A stretch of DNA of 64,000 bases from Platanthera guangdongensis (GCA_039583875.1 CM077157.1:76136346-76200345); one strand, 5' to 3'. Counted from the stretch's first letter, positions 1 to 11,837 are shown. Numbers and translations: made by a program. The notes: generated by a model not told the origin, from the sequence alone.

Positions 1-146
1 TGAGACCGCGTAAGCCGCGCGGCCTGAGCGGACAGAGAATTCCATCCGCCCTTCCTAGGGAATCACGGCCTCCAGGAGGAACCCGGGGCAGGCTGCGACG
101 AGCGAGCTGGCTCCCTTGGGAAGCATCGCCGATTTCGGGGTTAACA
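1..146 (-). repeat. 3' LTR of element 1 (partial, cut by window edge)
   Basis: This segment aligns nearly base for base with 5529-5674, including the block around GGAATCACGGCCTCC and the terminus GGTTAACA. In minus sense it is the first 146 bases of the 3' LTR; the rest lies before base 1. Confidence 0.85.
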
Positions 147-166
147 TAATCCCCGCACTTTTTTAA
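147..166 (-). promoter_or_regulatory. Polypurine tract of element 1
   Basis: In minus sense the bases directly before the 3' LTR read AAAAAAGTGCGGGGATTA. This purine-rich run is in the right position for plus-strand DNA priming in reverse transcription. The assignment rests on position and composition only. Confidence 0.55.
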
Positions 167-425
167 GTTCTGGATAGAACTTCAAAAAAGTTGGAGACCC
201 ACGAAAATCGTGATCCACCCCAATGGAAAAAGAAGGGGGCAAGGAGAGATAGAACCTGAAGCCTCTCCTTAGGAGTTTGGTGCTGCCTGTCTATTTTCCT
301 GCAAGAGGAAAGTTAGGGTAGGTATGTACGGGTGGTACATCGTGTGTGTACCTGAGTTTGCTTTTGCAAAATGAAGAAGATGTGTCTTCCACTAAGTTCT
401 GCAAAATGAAAGTGAGAGGAAAACA

Positions 426-1230
426 TTGAAACATAATAACTTGCAAGTACCTGATGGTGGCTTACAAGCATCTGTTATCCTCTGCAAAAAAGGAAGGGCG
501 AAGAGTATACAAGAAGGAAAAATGAGCTGCAAGTACCTGAAAGGAACTTGCAAGTCTTTGCTGGTTTCTGCAAAAGTGAGGTTTAGAAACAAATTCGGGT
601 GTAGAGAAAGCTGCAAATACCTGAAGGCAACTTGCATGTATCTGCTGGTCTCTACAAAAGAAGAGTTAAAAGTAGGCGCAGTATATGAAAGTAACTTGCA
701 AGTACCTATGAAGAAACTTGCAACGGTCTGCTGATCTCTGCAAGAAGAGAGTTAGGAGCAGGCAAAACATGAAAATAGCTTGCAAGTACCTGTGAAGACA
801 CTTGCAAGGATTTGCTGATCTCTGCAAAGTGAGAGTTAGAAGCAGGCAAAACATGAAAATAGCTTGCAAGTACCTGTGAAGAAACTTGCAAGGGTCTGCT
901 GATCTCTGCAAAGTGAGAGTTAGAAGCAGACAAAACATGAAAATTGCTTGCAAGTACCTGTGAAGAAACTTGCAAGGGTCCGCTGATCTCTGCAAAGTGA
1001 GAGTTAAAAGCAGGCAAAACATGAAAACAGCTTGCAAGTACCTGTGAAGAAACTTGCAAGGGTCTGCTGATCTCTGCAAAGTGAGAGTTAGAAGCAGGCA
1101 AAACATGAAAATAGCTTGCAAGTACCTGTGAAGAAACTTACAAGGGTCTGGTGATCTCTGCAAACTGAGAGTTAGAAGCAGGTATACATATATGAAAGAA
1201 GCTTGCAAGTACCTGAGAGAAGGCTTGCAA
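426..1230. repeat. Tandem array with 84-bp unit containing CTTGCAAG palindromes
   Basis: From about 760 to 1190 the unit repeats nearly perfectly every 84 bp, for example its AAACATGAAAA block. Each unit carries two TTGCAAG or CTTGCAAG blocks about 20-25 bp apart. More diverged units extend left to about 430. Because 84 is a multiple of three, long frames stay open on both strands (for example minus 666-1322, with a 28-residue repeat). I read those frames as by-products of periodicity, not genes. The array lies in the 3' part of the interior of element 1, between gag and the 3' LTR. Confidence 0.9.
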
Positions 1231-2264
1231 GTGTTAACTGTTGGTAATATAATGCCGATATGACCAAATAGTAGAGGAAATGCCTGATACATCCCTGTTA
1301 GAGCTTTGAGCAGGCATTGCATATAAGATGAGCATAAGCAAAGTGAATGCTATAAATCATCTTGGTAGGTTGGATTAACCTGTTCACCTGTGAAAGAAGG
1401 CAGTTGACAAAAAGGAGGTCTATACTCAGAGATGACCATGAAAGACTAGATGCTGCCACAGGAGATCACCCGTGGGCCTTATGCATTGCTTACCTGAGAA
1501 AGGTCATCCCGAGTATAGTCCTAGTCAAAGCGGGCTGGCCGCGCATCCTCTAGGATGGCACAAAGGAGAAAAGCAAGGGAAATCCTGAGAAGGACAGCTA
1601 GAGGCACTGATCACATGCTTTGTGTTACTATATCACTGATCAATGAGACTGGTTGCCCCAAGAGGCCTATAGCTTGTCTGTGGATTGATCAGTGGAGTAG
1701 AGGATCCTGGGAAAGCATGGATTGGGAGCACTAGAGAACGCTTGGCCATCACAGTCGAGAGATGATCAAAGAGACAAGGCTACACTTGGCCACCATTGCT
1801 TGTCAAGCAAAGATCATCGTAACTGTGATGTATCCTAACAGATCATAACAGAGCTAACACATGGGGCCTCCCTAGCACACACTCTGTGTTAGATGCCGGC
1901 TAGGATCCAAAGTCTAGTATTCCTCCGCATGAGAGTTGGATAGCCCCCACTACACACATATGCAAAATCTCCCCGCGATATGTTGTCACTGTGGTCTTAC
2001 GCCGGAATCCAATCCCAAGGGGGCCTATAGCAAGACTCAGCGACATTTCTGCGGCTCAGTGACCTCTTGGAGAAGAGAGAATAGAGGAGAAAGCAATAGA
2101 AGGAGGGAACTATGTCAGTATGGGATCCTTGATAAAAGCTTTGTTGAAAAGCAAGAATGAACATTAAGAAGTGTTTTGTAAAGAGAATGTTTGCAAGGGT
2201 AAGAGTAGAGATAACCCATCATGGCTGTGAGAGAATTTGGAGGACTATGAAGTCCTTTGCTGGT
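1231..2264. other. Noncoding interior of element 1
   Basis: No conserved domain, RNA gene or long repeat is recognised here. The short frames (for example plus 1362-1553 and 1936-2160) show no family features. In other gypsy elements of this orientation pol would occupy this position, and it is absent. Confidence 0.6.
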
Positions 2265-3913
2265 TTAGAATAGCCTTCCAAGCACACCCTCGTCATCGAC
2301 ATCGAAGCATTCGACAGTTTTTTTAACAACGAGGAGAGGGGGTTCTTCGACTAGGCTTGCTCCATTTGAGGAGCAAGGAGCATATGCAACTTCTTTTCCC
2401 TTTGAGGTTGCTGGATCAGGGCGATCTTCTTTTGAAAGCAGGTCACGCATCTTTCCCTGCCGGAGCATCCTTTGCAGAAGCTGGCAGAGTGCTCGGCAGT
2501 TCTCAGTCAGGTGACCTGGCTCTTTGTGGAATTCGCAGTAAGGTTCTGAATCACTAGACCTTTGATCAGTTGGTCGACAAGTCTTTTTGTAGCTATCCCT
2601 ATCTTTCATGATCTGACTTACTTCTAGCATGGCTTTATCTAGTTCGGACTCATGCAAGTCATCATCTCGCTGATGGCAGACTGCAGCTATTTGAGAAGAA
2701 GCTAGCGGTAGCAACGAATCTTGAGCACGATCACAGCTCAGGAAAGAGTATCGATGGCGCTGAAACCTTTTTTCTTTCCTTGAATGAGTTGGGAAATCAT
2801 TGTGAGGAGACATCGGAGGCTGTTTGTGAAAAGGATCTTTCTCTGATATGAGCTTGGAGACGAAGCCTGGGTTGCTTTTTTCGCCTCGGATGTATGAGTT
2901 GGCTAAGGCAATCAACTCTTGGTATGTTCTTGGTGCACGGACATTGGCTTCAAACTTGAGAGGCCCTTCACGGAGACCGTGGATAAGAGCCACTCGGTAC
3001 ATTTTTTGGCTAACAATCTCGATGTCTAGGATTTCTCTTTGGAAACGATCAACGAACTGACACCAAGTTTCATTCTCTCATTGCTTGATCTCAAAGAGGG
3101 CTTCAGGACCGCCCTTTCTCTTGGTGGAGGTAGAGAATCTGAGCAAGAACTCACTTCGCAGATCAGCAAAGGAAGTGATGGAGTGAGGGCGAAGACCATA
3201 GAACCAGTCCCTCACTTGTCCATCAAAGGTTGTTACAAGGAGCTTGCACTTGGTTGCATCTGAAAGGATTTTGAGAGCAACGGCTGATTCAAAGGCTTGA
3301 AGATGCTTCACTGGATCAGTCTATCCGGTGTAGATTGGTAACCGGGGTTCTCTGAAAGTTGCTGGGGTTGGTTCATGATGAACATTCTCTGTAAATGGGG
3401 AAGGCTCTTCCTGTTCTCCTGTAGCATAAGGATAAAAAGGAGCATAAGCTGCAACTGCAAAAGGAGCAGGAGGGTAAAAGGGAAAAGTTGCTGCAGGAGC
3501 AAAGGTAGGAGCTGATGAGTAAGGATGATTTCCCTGAAAGTTGAGAAATCTAGCAGGGCTTCCCGGGCTGCTTCCCGGAAGAAGTTTTGGCAAGCAACAA
3601 ATTCTTCATCTTGAGGTCGCAGAGGAGCCGCTGGCCCTTGCGGGAAGGTTGCTGTGTAAGGAGGATAGACCGGCGGGTAAGCTGGAGGACAAGCTTATTG
3701 ATGATCCGATGTTGGGGCTAGATTGATCGGAGCAGCTGAAGCAACTAGAGTTGTTGCTGGTTGAGAGTCTAGTCGCTGCATGATCATAGTGAGCATTTGG
3801 TTGACTGCTTGGAACTGCTGAGCATTCTCACGACATGATTGTTCAAAGGCCTCCCAGAGAGGATCATCTCTAGGACTTGGAGCAAAGTTATCGGCTGGTT
3901 GACGATCTGTCAT
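2265..3913 (-). pseudogene. Decayed Ty3/gypsy gag, Tat-like
   Basis: Gag forms the capsid that packages element RNA. The frame appears to begin with MTDRQPAD at 3913, about 45 bp after the 5' LTR, as expected for gag. A proline-rich stretch (about 3593-3330) leads into a retrotransposon gag capsid domain (about 3311-2900) with motifs such as FDGQVRDWFYGL, SEFLLRF and YRVALIHGLREG. Near 2550-2480 is a knuckle-like CEFHKEPGHLTENC (C-x2-H-x4-H-x4-C), a form typical of Tat/Athila-type gag. Breaks seen: a frame change between 3694 and 3593, an in-frame TAG near 3321 and an in-frame TGA near 3078. No pol follows. The gag call is firm; the Tat lineage is an inference from the knuckle. Confidence 0.8.
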
Positions 3914-4678
3914 GGGTAACTATCGCTGTTCACTGTCTGTTTTGATCTGAAGGCCGCGTGTTAACTGTTGATGCGCGAAAACGGCACCAGGCAACTAACA
4001 CGGAGGGGGTGTGTTCGGTCTCACAAGCTGAGTGGAGAAAAGGAGAGGAGGCTGCAGGGGAAGAGGAAGGAAGGAAGCTTCTGAGTGCTCGAGAGTGGAT
4101 CAAGCGCTTATCAAGGAGTTGCGGGGATAGAGGAGAGGGTGCTGAGAGCAGCCAAGAAGGCTGATGAGAGAAGGAGGTTGATCAGGAGCTGTCGAGCAGA
4201 CGGTTACTATGACGGTTGTTCTTGCAGGTTGGTTGTCGAGGGAGCTGAGCTGAGCTAGGAAGAAGAGAGAGAGAGAGGGGGGGCCAATAGTAGCGGCAAC
4301 AGCAGACTTCGCCCGCCGCGGCTTAAATGCCACTCTTGCGACGAGCTTTCCTTTGATTAATAGCGAGAGTTACAACTTGCTAATACACCTTTACAACAAA
4401 GCAATAAAGGGTACAAGAAGGAAGCTGACGACTAAGGAAGAAGAATGCCAGAGGAGGTCGCACGGACTGGAGAGCGTAGTCGGCAGGCCGCGCGGTTAAG
4501 GGAAATGGGAGACCGCGCAGACTGAAGAACCAGAGGCTGGTAGGCCGCGTGACTAAAGGCACAGAGATGGGTGCGGTCTGAGAAACAGAGTCTGCAGGAG
4601 GAGGGCTTGCTGGCTGACTTCGAGCGTGAGCACCTTGGCGATGATGAGACCTCCTCCCATATGAGAGGCATGGGGGGC

Positions 4679-4686
4679 TATTTATA
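4679..4686 (-). promoter_or_regulatory. TATA box in the element 1 LTR
   Basis: Minus-sense TATAAATA lies in a GC-rich setting (CCTATAAATAGCCCC), a standard plant TATA context. It would place transcription start near 4650. The other copy of this LTR family breaks exactly here: at 8043 it begins with AAATAG. Confidence 0.65.
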
Positions 4687-4739
4687 GGCCCGAGGAGGTA
4701 ACGGCTTGCGGTGACGTTACCCTCGGTGAGACGGTAACT

Positions 4740-5340
4740 TGAGCGAGAAGGAGACGGAGTCCGCCGAGTCCGCAATAGGCCACACGGACTGGGGCTTGGT
4801 ACTGAAGCCAGTGCTGCTGACGGCAAAATGGGAGACTTCGTGGCGGACTATGATGCGGGTTCAAGGAGTCCGTCACTGCTGAGCTGGGACTGTCCGCCTA
4901 CTGCTTGGGTGGCGGATGCTAGAGGACAAGTGGCGGACTGCAAGGAGAATCCTCTGAGTCCGCCGCTGCTGAACTGAGCAAGTTATAAAGGGTGTGAGCA
5001 GGATAGTGCACGCGGAGTTCGGCGAGTCCGCACGAGGTTATGTAGACTGGGACTGTCTTCTGGAGGATCTGCTGCCTGGCGGACTGGAAGGAGTCCGCAA
5101 CCGCTGACTGAGTCCGCGCCAAGGCCGCTGACTGAGGAGGAGTTGACCATGCTGCTGTTAAAAGGGTGGCGCTGGCTGAGGATAGGCAGACTCCAAAGAG
5201 ATTCTGCCAAGTCCGCCGAGTGCGCAGCTGCTGCAAAGCTGAGTTCGCTTGCATTGGAGATGGAGAGCCTGGCTGTTGAGGCTGTTGGGGTTCACCACAG
5301 AATGCGGACTGGAAGTCTTGATCGCACTTCAAGTCCGCCC
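4740..5340. repeat. GCGGACT / AGTCCGC inverted pairs in the element 1 LTR
   Basis: Clear pairs include 5079-5098 (GCGGACT, 6-base spacer, AGTCCGC), 4931-4966 (GGCGGACT ... AGTCCGCC) and 5304-5340 (13-base arms with one mismatch). Many single half-sites lie between them. They belong to U3 in minus sense, upstream of the TATA box. Confidence 0.7.
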
Positions 5341-5674
5341 AGCTCGCGAGGAACTTGGACGTTGCTACTAGTCTGGGCGGATAGGGAGTTGAGTCCGGCA
5401 GAGAGAGTCCTGCAGAGATAACCTTACGGTTAAGCAGAAAAAGGGGGAGGCCTGCAGAGGCGGACTGCGTAAGCAGTCACGACCCCTGCCGACCAAGGGA
5501 AGGCGCGCGGCCTAGTCGGTCAGACCGCTGAGACCGCACAAGCCACATGGCCTGAGAGGACAGAGAATTGTATCTGCCCTCCCTAGGGAATCACGGCCTC
5601 CAAGAGGAACCCGGGGCAGGCCGCGACGAGCGAGCTAGCTCCCTTGGGAAGGATCGTCGATTTCATGGTTAACA

Positions 5675-8042
5675 CCTATGTTCTTCAAACCCTAAAAATC
5701 CCCATTAAGGAACCTACCCTAGGGTTCTAGGGCTACCCTACCCTTAACCACCCCAAATTCCATTGGAGGGTGAGTCATAGTATTAAAAGTCAGTGGCCCA
5801 AACATCAGCCTCTGTTGAGGTGATTTGACCACTCAAAACCCAAAAGGGTGCTTGACCTATTTAACCCTAAAAGGGGTCAACCTAGGGTTGGATCAATATC
5901 TAACCTAAACATCTCCAAATGAGATGAAACTTTTACCAGAGCCCTAACATGCCCTCTAAGATCTCCCACCCGAATTTGGGGGGATTTGATGTGTTTAGGG
6001 CACCTAATTAATTTATTCATGGATTATTCAATTTTCTTAAAAACTATAGAAAACTCTTCTCTAAAAATTCTGAATTTTGGACATGCCCTAGGTATAGCTA
6101 GGGTAGACGCCCTGCCCAAATCTCAGGTCATTTGGACAAGGGATGAAGGGTGGGTATCAATTTGAATCTCAGGATAGCCCTAGGTACAGGGCCCACCAAA
6201 ATAGGTGTTGTGGTCTAACCAGGACTCCAAATTGAGTGAAATCAATTTTAAATTAAACTAGACATCAAGGTCTTCATTTTCTATGTTGACCACTGTTTCT
6301 GTTCTAGAATCTAAGTATTTTTAAAAATTAAAACTATTAAATGCCAAATCTGTGACAGAATTAAATAACCAGGAATTTATATACTATAATTTAGAATCTG
6401 ATATGGCACGAATCTTGGCGCAAGATGGACGGTCACCATTCATCTTCTACCTTGAGCTGACAGACAGGATTTATTCTTCCTGGGCTAGTTTCAAGCGGCT
6501 GCCGCCGGCCATCCAGTCGCCTCCCCAGCCGGCCACCACCACCATCACCTCCGTTGAGGTGGTGGTTGTCGCCAGGCGGCGTCACTGCCGCCGGAGTGCC
6601 CTATTCTTGCAATCCCGATGGTTGCATTTTCGCGGAAAAACCAGGAAAATCTCCCTTTGGATCGGGCTCAATTGAGCCCAAAACTTGACCCTAAAGATTC
6701 CTAAGAACTACCCATGAAAGAAGGAGTGGAGGAGGACCTTGCCGGAGGCCTGAAATCGAGATGATCGCCAGAAAGCCATCTTTGAAGGCGGCGCCACTCG
6801 GTTTCTGCAACTACACAGTGGGGAGGCTCGGTTTCTTCAGGTAAGGACTTGGAAATCCTCCTCTCGGCCCACTGAAGGTGTTTAAAGACTCAGTTGGGGA
6901 GGGGACAGGCTGGATTATCAATGGCCATTAAGGCCATTAATGAATACATTCGGCCATGGTGGAGGGGGCTGAATCAGGCCCTTGGTGGCCAGAGAAGTGG
7001 CTGGAAACTTCTCCCCTTCCCTAGGAGAGTTGAATTCAGCCATTAAAGGTGGCCTTTGGCCTCCCCTTGGCTGAGCCCCTTCCTTCCCCCTTCTTTGATT
7101 TTTCTCTCTCCTCCATAACCATGGAAATGAAGTTCACTCTCTCTCCTAGTCACCAAGTTGACTTGGTCAATCTGGAGGTATATTGGCAGCCCATCCATAC
7201 ACATCATCTCCTAAAGAAGCCACATGAGGAGGCTTGAACTTGGGCTAGCCGATTTGGGCTTGGTTAACCCAAGGTAGGCTTGGGTTGACCTTGGTCTTTT
7301 TGACCTTTTTGGTTGCCCCTAAAGAGTCCCTGGTGACCCATTGATCTCCCATAAGGCCTAGGTAGGATTGGATAGGGCTGACTTGGCATCTTGGAGGTCA
7401 CTTGTCCCTTGGTAAGGGCACTTTGACCAGTTTAGGGCTAGAGTTGACTTGGGTCAACATGACCATTTGGTTTGACCCCAAGGGGTCCTTGGTGATCCCA
7501 TGGCTTACCCTGAGGTCTATGAAGGGTTATGTAGGGTTACCTTGCACTTTAGAGGTCACCTACCCTTAGTACGGGTACTTTGACCAGATTAGGGGCTTGA
7601 GTTGCTTGGGTCAACTTGGCCTCTAGGACTGAACCCAATGTGTCCTTAGTGACCCATTGACCTCACTTTAGGTCTAGGAAGACCTGGGCAAGGTTGGTTG
7701 GGTGCATTAGAGGCCAACTGCCCTTTGTTAGGGCACTTTGCCCAATTTAGGCCTATGGTTGTCCTAGTTCAAATTGGCCACTTTGGGTTGACTCCAATGG
7801 ACACTTAAGGCTCTAGTGGACCCTTTGATAGGTTAGTGATGTTGTGGTGGGGTCATGGAGTCATGGTGAAGCCCTAAGGTCAAACCCTAGGTTTTGTGAT
7901 GAGGTTGTGTCATAGGCAGACCAAGGTGACTCTCACCATGCCCTTCTATCACTTGGCCCTTTTCAGCTTCCTTGGGTTTTGTCATGACCTAGTCATGGCC
8001 AAAATCACTCTTAGGGGTCTATTTGGAAATGGGATGTTACAA
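5675..8042 (-). repeat. LTR of chromovirus family G, minus copy (G-), interrupted by element 1
   Basis: In minus sense it begins TGTAACATCCC at 8042 and is recognisably similar over more than 1 kb to the plus-strand LTR at 14272-about 15490. The similarity covers the GTCATGACnnGGTGATGACAAAAC-type block, the tandem CCCATTGGGGTCA units and the GACTAGGAGAGAGA block. It is noncoding; the frames at 6352-6675 and 7049-7237 are not conserved in the other copy. The left end is lost where element 1 starts at 5674. Confidence 0.7.
7270..7815. repeat. About 185-bp tandem units inside LTR G-
   Basis: Three diverged units each contain a GTCCnTGGTGACCCATTGA-type block, a TAAGG(T/C)CTAG block, GAGGTCAC, AGGGCACTTTGACCA and TTGGGTCAAC. 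The plus-strand copy of the LTR carries about two units at 14620-14830, so copy number differs between the two G LTRs. Confidence 0.7.
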
Positions 8043-8757
8043 AATAGACTCCCATGCCACTCATTTTGGTGGAGGACTCAACAATGCCAAGGTGATCATG
8101 CTCGAAGACAGCCCACAGCAAGTTCAACTCTTCAACCCCTACGGACTCCTTTTCTTAGTCCGCCTTCCTTCATCTAACCGCGCGCGGCCTGCCGGCTTCA
8201 GTTGCCAGACCGCGCAGCCTCCCCTCTACTCCTAGTCGCGCAGCCTGCTGACCTAGCTCTCCAGTCCCCACGGCCTCTCCTGGCATTCTTTCCTTAGCTG
8301 CCAGCTTCCTCTTTGTACCCCTTTATTGCTTTCTTGTAAAGGTGTATAAGCAAGTTGTAATAACTCGATAGTAATCAAAGGAAAGCCTGTCGCAAGTGTG
8401 GCATTTATGCCGCGGCGGGCGAAGTCTGCTGTTGTCGCTGCTAGTGGCCCCTTCTCTTCTTCTTAGCTCAGCTCAGTTCTCTCGGCATCCACCTGCAAGC
8501 ACAACCGTCAAAGTCAGCGTCTGCTCGACAGCTCTTGATCAACCTCCTCCGCTGATCATCTGCCTTCCCGGCTGCTCTCAGCAAACCTCTCCTCTATCCA
8601 CGCAACCCTCGGACAAGCTCCTACTCCACTCTCAAGCGCTCAGAAGCTTCATCTCCTTCTCCTCAACCCCACAACCTTCTTCCTCTTCTTCACCTTGCCC
8701 GTGAGATCGAACACCCCCTCCGTGTTAACTAAGCGGTGTCGTTTTCGCACATCAACA
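8043..8757 (+). repeat. Truncated LTR of the element 1 family, opposite orientation
   Basis: The segment is similar to the reverse complement of about 3966-4684. Shared blocks include CCCATGCC, AAGGTG(A/C)TCA(T/C)GCTCGAAG, CCGCGGCGGGCGAAGTCTGC and TCTGCTCGACAGCTC. The right end (CATCAACA, 8757) is a genuine LTR terminus lying inside the RNase H frame of element F. The left end starts at AAATAG, immediately after the terminus of LTR G-. It shows that this family had at least two insertions here. Confidence 0.8.
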
Positions 8758-9183
8758 CTTGTGATCCGTGAAGATCTCCACTTTCGCACCATACACATAG
8801 TGCATTCATAGCTTCAAAGCAAAAATTACCGCCGCCAACTCCAAATCATGGACAGGTTAATTCCTCTCGTAAAGCTTTAGCTGCCTAGATCCAAAACCTA
8901 TCACGCTGCCATGTTGCACCAACACGCAACCCAAACTACATCCAGATGCGTCACTAAAAATCTGAAATCCTTTGGTCCCTTTAGGAAGGCTTAGGATTGG
9001 AGCTGCCATTAGCCTCCCCTTTAGAGTGTCAAACGCTTGACTGCACTCCGGAGTCCAAATAAATTTCTGGTCTTTACAAGTTAGAGAGGTGAGGGGTAGG
9101 GCTATCCGCGAAAAGTTTTCCACAAACCTTCTATAGTACCCGTCTAGTCCAAGAAAACTTAGGACTTCCGCCACGGTTCTCAA
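8758..9183 (-). pseudogene. RT C-terminus and RNase H of chromovirus F, truncated
   Basis: The frame reads the RT thumb (SFLGLDGYYRRFVENFS), then a Ty3/gypsy RNase H start with catalytic DASG (FSDASGCSLGCVLVQ). In a continuation with one stop it reaches HDLELAAVIFALK and ends at FTDHK. The coding sequence stops at 8758, where the LTR fragment begins, so the rest of RNase H and all of the integrase are missing. It is in the same orientation as the RT at 9318-9998 and part of one original pol gene. Confidence 0.85.
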
Positions 9184-9998
9184 AATTGGTCAATATTTGT
9201 GGCTTCAACTTTAGTCAGATCCACCGCCACCCCATCACTACAAATCACATGGCCCAGAAAAGCCACCTTCTCCAACCAGAACTCACACTTCGAGAACTTT
9301 GCATAAAGCTGGTCCTCTCACAACACTTGCAAGACCACTCTCAGGTGAGTCTCATGCTCGACCTCCGATCTGGAGTACACCAAGATATCATCAATGAAGA
9401 TCACTACAAAAGATTCCAAGTACTCTCGAAATACTCGATTCATCAGGTCCATGAATATGGATGGCACATTCGTCAAATCGAACTGCATCACTGAGAACTC
9501 AACGTGACCATACCTCATACCAAAAGCTGTCTTGGATATGTCCTCGTCTCGAATTCGTAACTGATAGTACCCTGATTTCAGATCCAACTTGTAATACACC
9601 ACCCACCCCACCAACTGGTCGAACAGGTCTTCTATCTAAGGAATCAGATACTTATTCTTGACAGTCAATTTATTCAACTCTCAGTAGTCTATGCACAACC
9701 GCATACTACCATCCTTCTTCTTCACGAATAGTACTGGTGCTCTCCATAGTAAAGAACTGGGTGTAATATTCCCTTGCTCCAACAGTTCCTGCAACTGTAC
9801 TTTGAGTTCGGCTAACTCCTTTGGTACCATCCTAAAATGAGGACGTGACACTGGCCTAGCCTCCGGCACTAACTCGATCGAGAAATCAATCTCCTGTCGA
9901 GGAGGTGCTCTAGGAAGCTCCATAGGAAACACATCCTCGTACTCCGCCACTACTGGCACTTCCGCAAGTGATAACTTGGAAAGGCGAACCCCCAACAA
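9184..9998 (-). pseudogene. Ty3/gypsy reverse transcriptase of element F
   Basis: Reverse transcriptase copies element RNA to DNA. Visible blocks in order: PPRQEIDFSIELVPEA and VSRPHFRMVP (pre-RT), [53 protein letters not shown] and the catalytic box FIDDILVYS. These are standard for plant chromovirus RT. Breaks include stops near 9681 and 9630 and after the FIDD box near 9318. It continues downstream into RNase H (8758-9183) and follows the protease at 10166-10804. Confidence 0.9.
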
Positions 9999-10165
9999 TG
10001 CTACAAGAGCTACTCCCCCTGGTTAACTACCCGCACTAATTGCATGGGCGAAATCAGGTAAAAGGCCGCTCCACTGAGGCACTCAAACTTAACTTCTGAC
10101 CACCCTTCACCCCTCAGGGTCACCACCTTAGACAGGTATTCAATACTGGCACGTTGCTCTGCAAG

Positions 10166-10804
10166 CTAGTACATTCCCAAAATGACATCGAACTCCATCA
10201 ATGGTAGAACTGCTGCTATCACCGTGAAGTCAACCCCACCTAGATTCCAACAAATGCGCCCCTTTGCCCAGGTGTTCATGGATGACCCATTGGGCATACA
10301 CACCTTCAGTTCTGCGTCCGCCGAGAAAGAATCAACTCCAATTCTCCGGATAAAGCTTTCCACAAGAAAAGAGTGTAACGCTCCCGTATCAAACAATACC
10401 CTTGGAGGGTATCTAGAAACTAACACAAATCCTAAACACCGGCAACAAACATAAACGGTCTTGAAAGTATGAACTACAAGGTTAAATTTAAACATTCTCA
10501 TACCTGTTACCACATCGGGTTGGAGGATCGCTTCCTGCAGCCCAGGGTTATAAGCCCTTGGCTGCATAGGTTGGAACCGAGAAGCGCTGGACTCCGCCAT
10601 CTTTCCTTTCTCTGCGGTACTGGGGCCGGAGCGCAGAGACTGCTCCTGTCTTGGCTCCTGCTCAGTACCTCCTTGAGTACAAAAATGAGCTATGTCGTCC
10701 ACCTTGACACAATTAAAGCACGTCGGTGGTCCCTTAAAGCGAGACCCTCCGGAGGTCAAGTTTCGTTTCTCACCGGACTTGAAAGGATGAGGCCTTTCTT
10801 CCAT
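10166..10804 (-). pseudogene. Gag knuckle plus aspartic protease of element F
   Basis: The frame holds a CCHC-type zinc knuckle (CFNCVKVDDIAHFC), then a linker, then a retropepsin-like domain with catalytic VLFDTGA and the hydrophobic FDVILGM near its C-terminus. The knuckle binds element RNA; the protease cuts the polyprotein. The knuckle fits the usual C-x2-C-x4-H-x4-C spacing imperfectly. The frame differs from that of the capsid ORF upstream, so a frameshift lies between 10885 and 10804. Confidence 0.85.
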
Positions 10805-10884
10805 CTATTCCCTTCGGACTTCCCGTGGGATTGAGAAGGCTTCCCTTCCCCTTGCTTGGCTGTGAAACCCTTACGACATTGGGT

Positions 10885-11670
10885 TCACTCCAAATCACTC
10901 TCCAGTGTTCTGGCCACCTCAACCAGCTTGCTGAAACCAGCATACTTCATTACAATGCGGGGTTGTCTCAGATTCTCCCTTAGCCCATGGTAGAAGAGGT
11001 TATCCCTCTCCTCATCGTCTGTCATTATCGTTCCCGCATAACGACCCAGCCGAGTAAACTCCTGAACGTACTCGTCCACTGTCTTATCCCGCTGCACCAA
11101 GCGCAGAAATTTCCTTTGAAGGGCCAACCTTGTCGAAGCAGGAATGTACTTCTTTAGGAAAGCATTCCCAAACTCTTCCATGGACGGGGTGCGTCCAGGA
11201 AACTGGCAGCCGCTGTGGCTCACCCACCATAACTTCGCATCTCCTTCCAACATAAAGGTCGCAAAATCAGATTTCTTTTCCTTCGCCGTCTCTGTCGCCC
11301 TCAAAAGTTCTTGCATCCATGCCCACCAGTCCTCCGCATCAGTTGGCGTGCCGACTCCTTTAAACGTTGGAGGATGGAAGCTCAGAATATATTTCATCTG
11401 CCTGTCCCCATGCCCGATAACCACCCTTTCGACCAAAGATTCTGCTTGCCTGGCTTCTCCGCCTGGCACGGCCGTTATCGTATCCGAGGTAGCAAGAGTT
11501 GCTACCTGAGCAACAGGGGTTGCAATTTGTGCTGCCAGTACATCTTGGGCAACCATCATTGCTTCTGCAAGCATGCAACAAAAATCGGTCTGGTTTACAC
11601 CCATGCCCAAAGGACCCTGAGCAGTAGCGCTGCTCGCCGAAAGCTCTTCTCTTGTCCTCGACATCCCCAC
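10885..11670 (-). pseudogene. Gag capsid domain of chromovirus F
   Basis: A 261-codon frame contains the retrotransposon gag domain: FHPPTFKGVGTPTDAEDWW, FMLEGDAKLWWVSH, FGNAFLKKYIP, EYVQEFTRLGRYA and DNLFYHGLRENL. The order and spacing match Tekay/Del-type chromovirus gag. It starts about 170 bp downstream (minus sense) of the PBS, as expected. It ends in a stop at 10885 just before the region that should link to the knuckle. Confidence 0.9.
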
Positions 11671-11837
11671 CTCGTTGCTTGCACTCTTAACAAAAGCAAG
11701 GTAATAGGAAATCAGTCTCTAATCACAAGAATCAAACATAAGGACACTCACGGTCCCGCGAGACTCCTTTGGGGATAACTTCTATACGCGATCTGATTAC
11801 GTTAAATCGACTGCTAAACCTGACCTTGGACACTAAC

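Larger units (their letters stand above)
1..5674 (-). mobile_element. Element 1: gag-only Ty3/gypsy-like LTR retrotransposon, running off the left edge
   Basis: Bases 1-146 closely match 5529-5674, and both end at the same GGTTAACA. These are the start (minus sense) of the 3' LTR and of the 5' LTR. The 3.8-kb interior (147-3958) encodes only a decayed gag on the minus strand; no protease, RT, RNase H or integrase is visible. That makes it a non-autonomous, TR-GAG-type element. It interrupts the LTR that continues at 5675. Its target duplication cannot be tested because the left end lies outside the window. Confidence 0.8.
3959..5674 (-). repeat. 5' LTR of element 1
   Basis: The LTR is about 1.7 kb with complementary ends, TGTTAAC at 3959 and GTTAACA at 5674. 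A shorter alternative end, TGTTGATG at 3966, is supported by the copy ending at 8757. It has a TATA box on the minus strand and many GCGGACT/AGTCCGC inverted pairs between about 4740 and 5340. I could not match a tRNA primer site in the bases next to 3958. Confidence 0.8.

Noticed and set aside
392..1322. Open frames on both strands (81, 102, 218 and 131 codons) as genes
   Set aside because: All are periodic translations of the 84-bp array; no start context or non-repeat domain supports them.
6352..6675. 107-codon plus frame in LTR G-
   Set aside because: It lies within LTR sequence and is not conserved in the other G LTR at 14272-15490.
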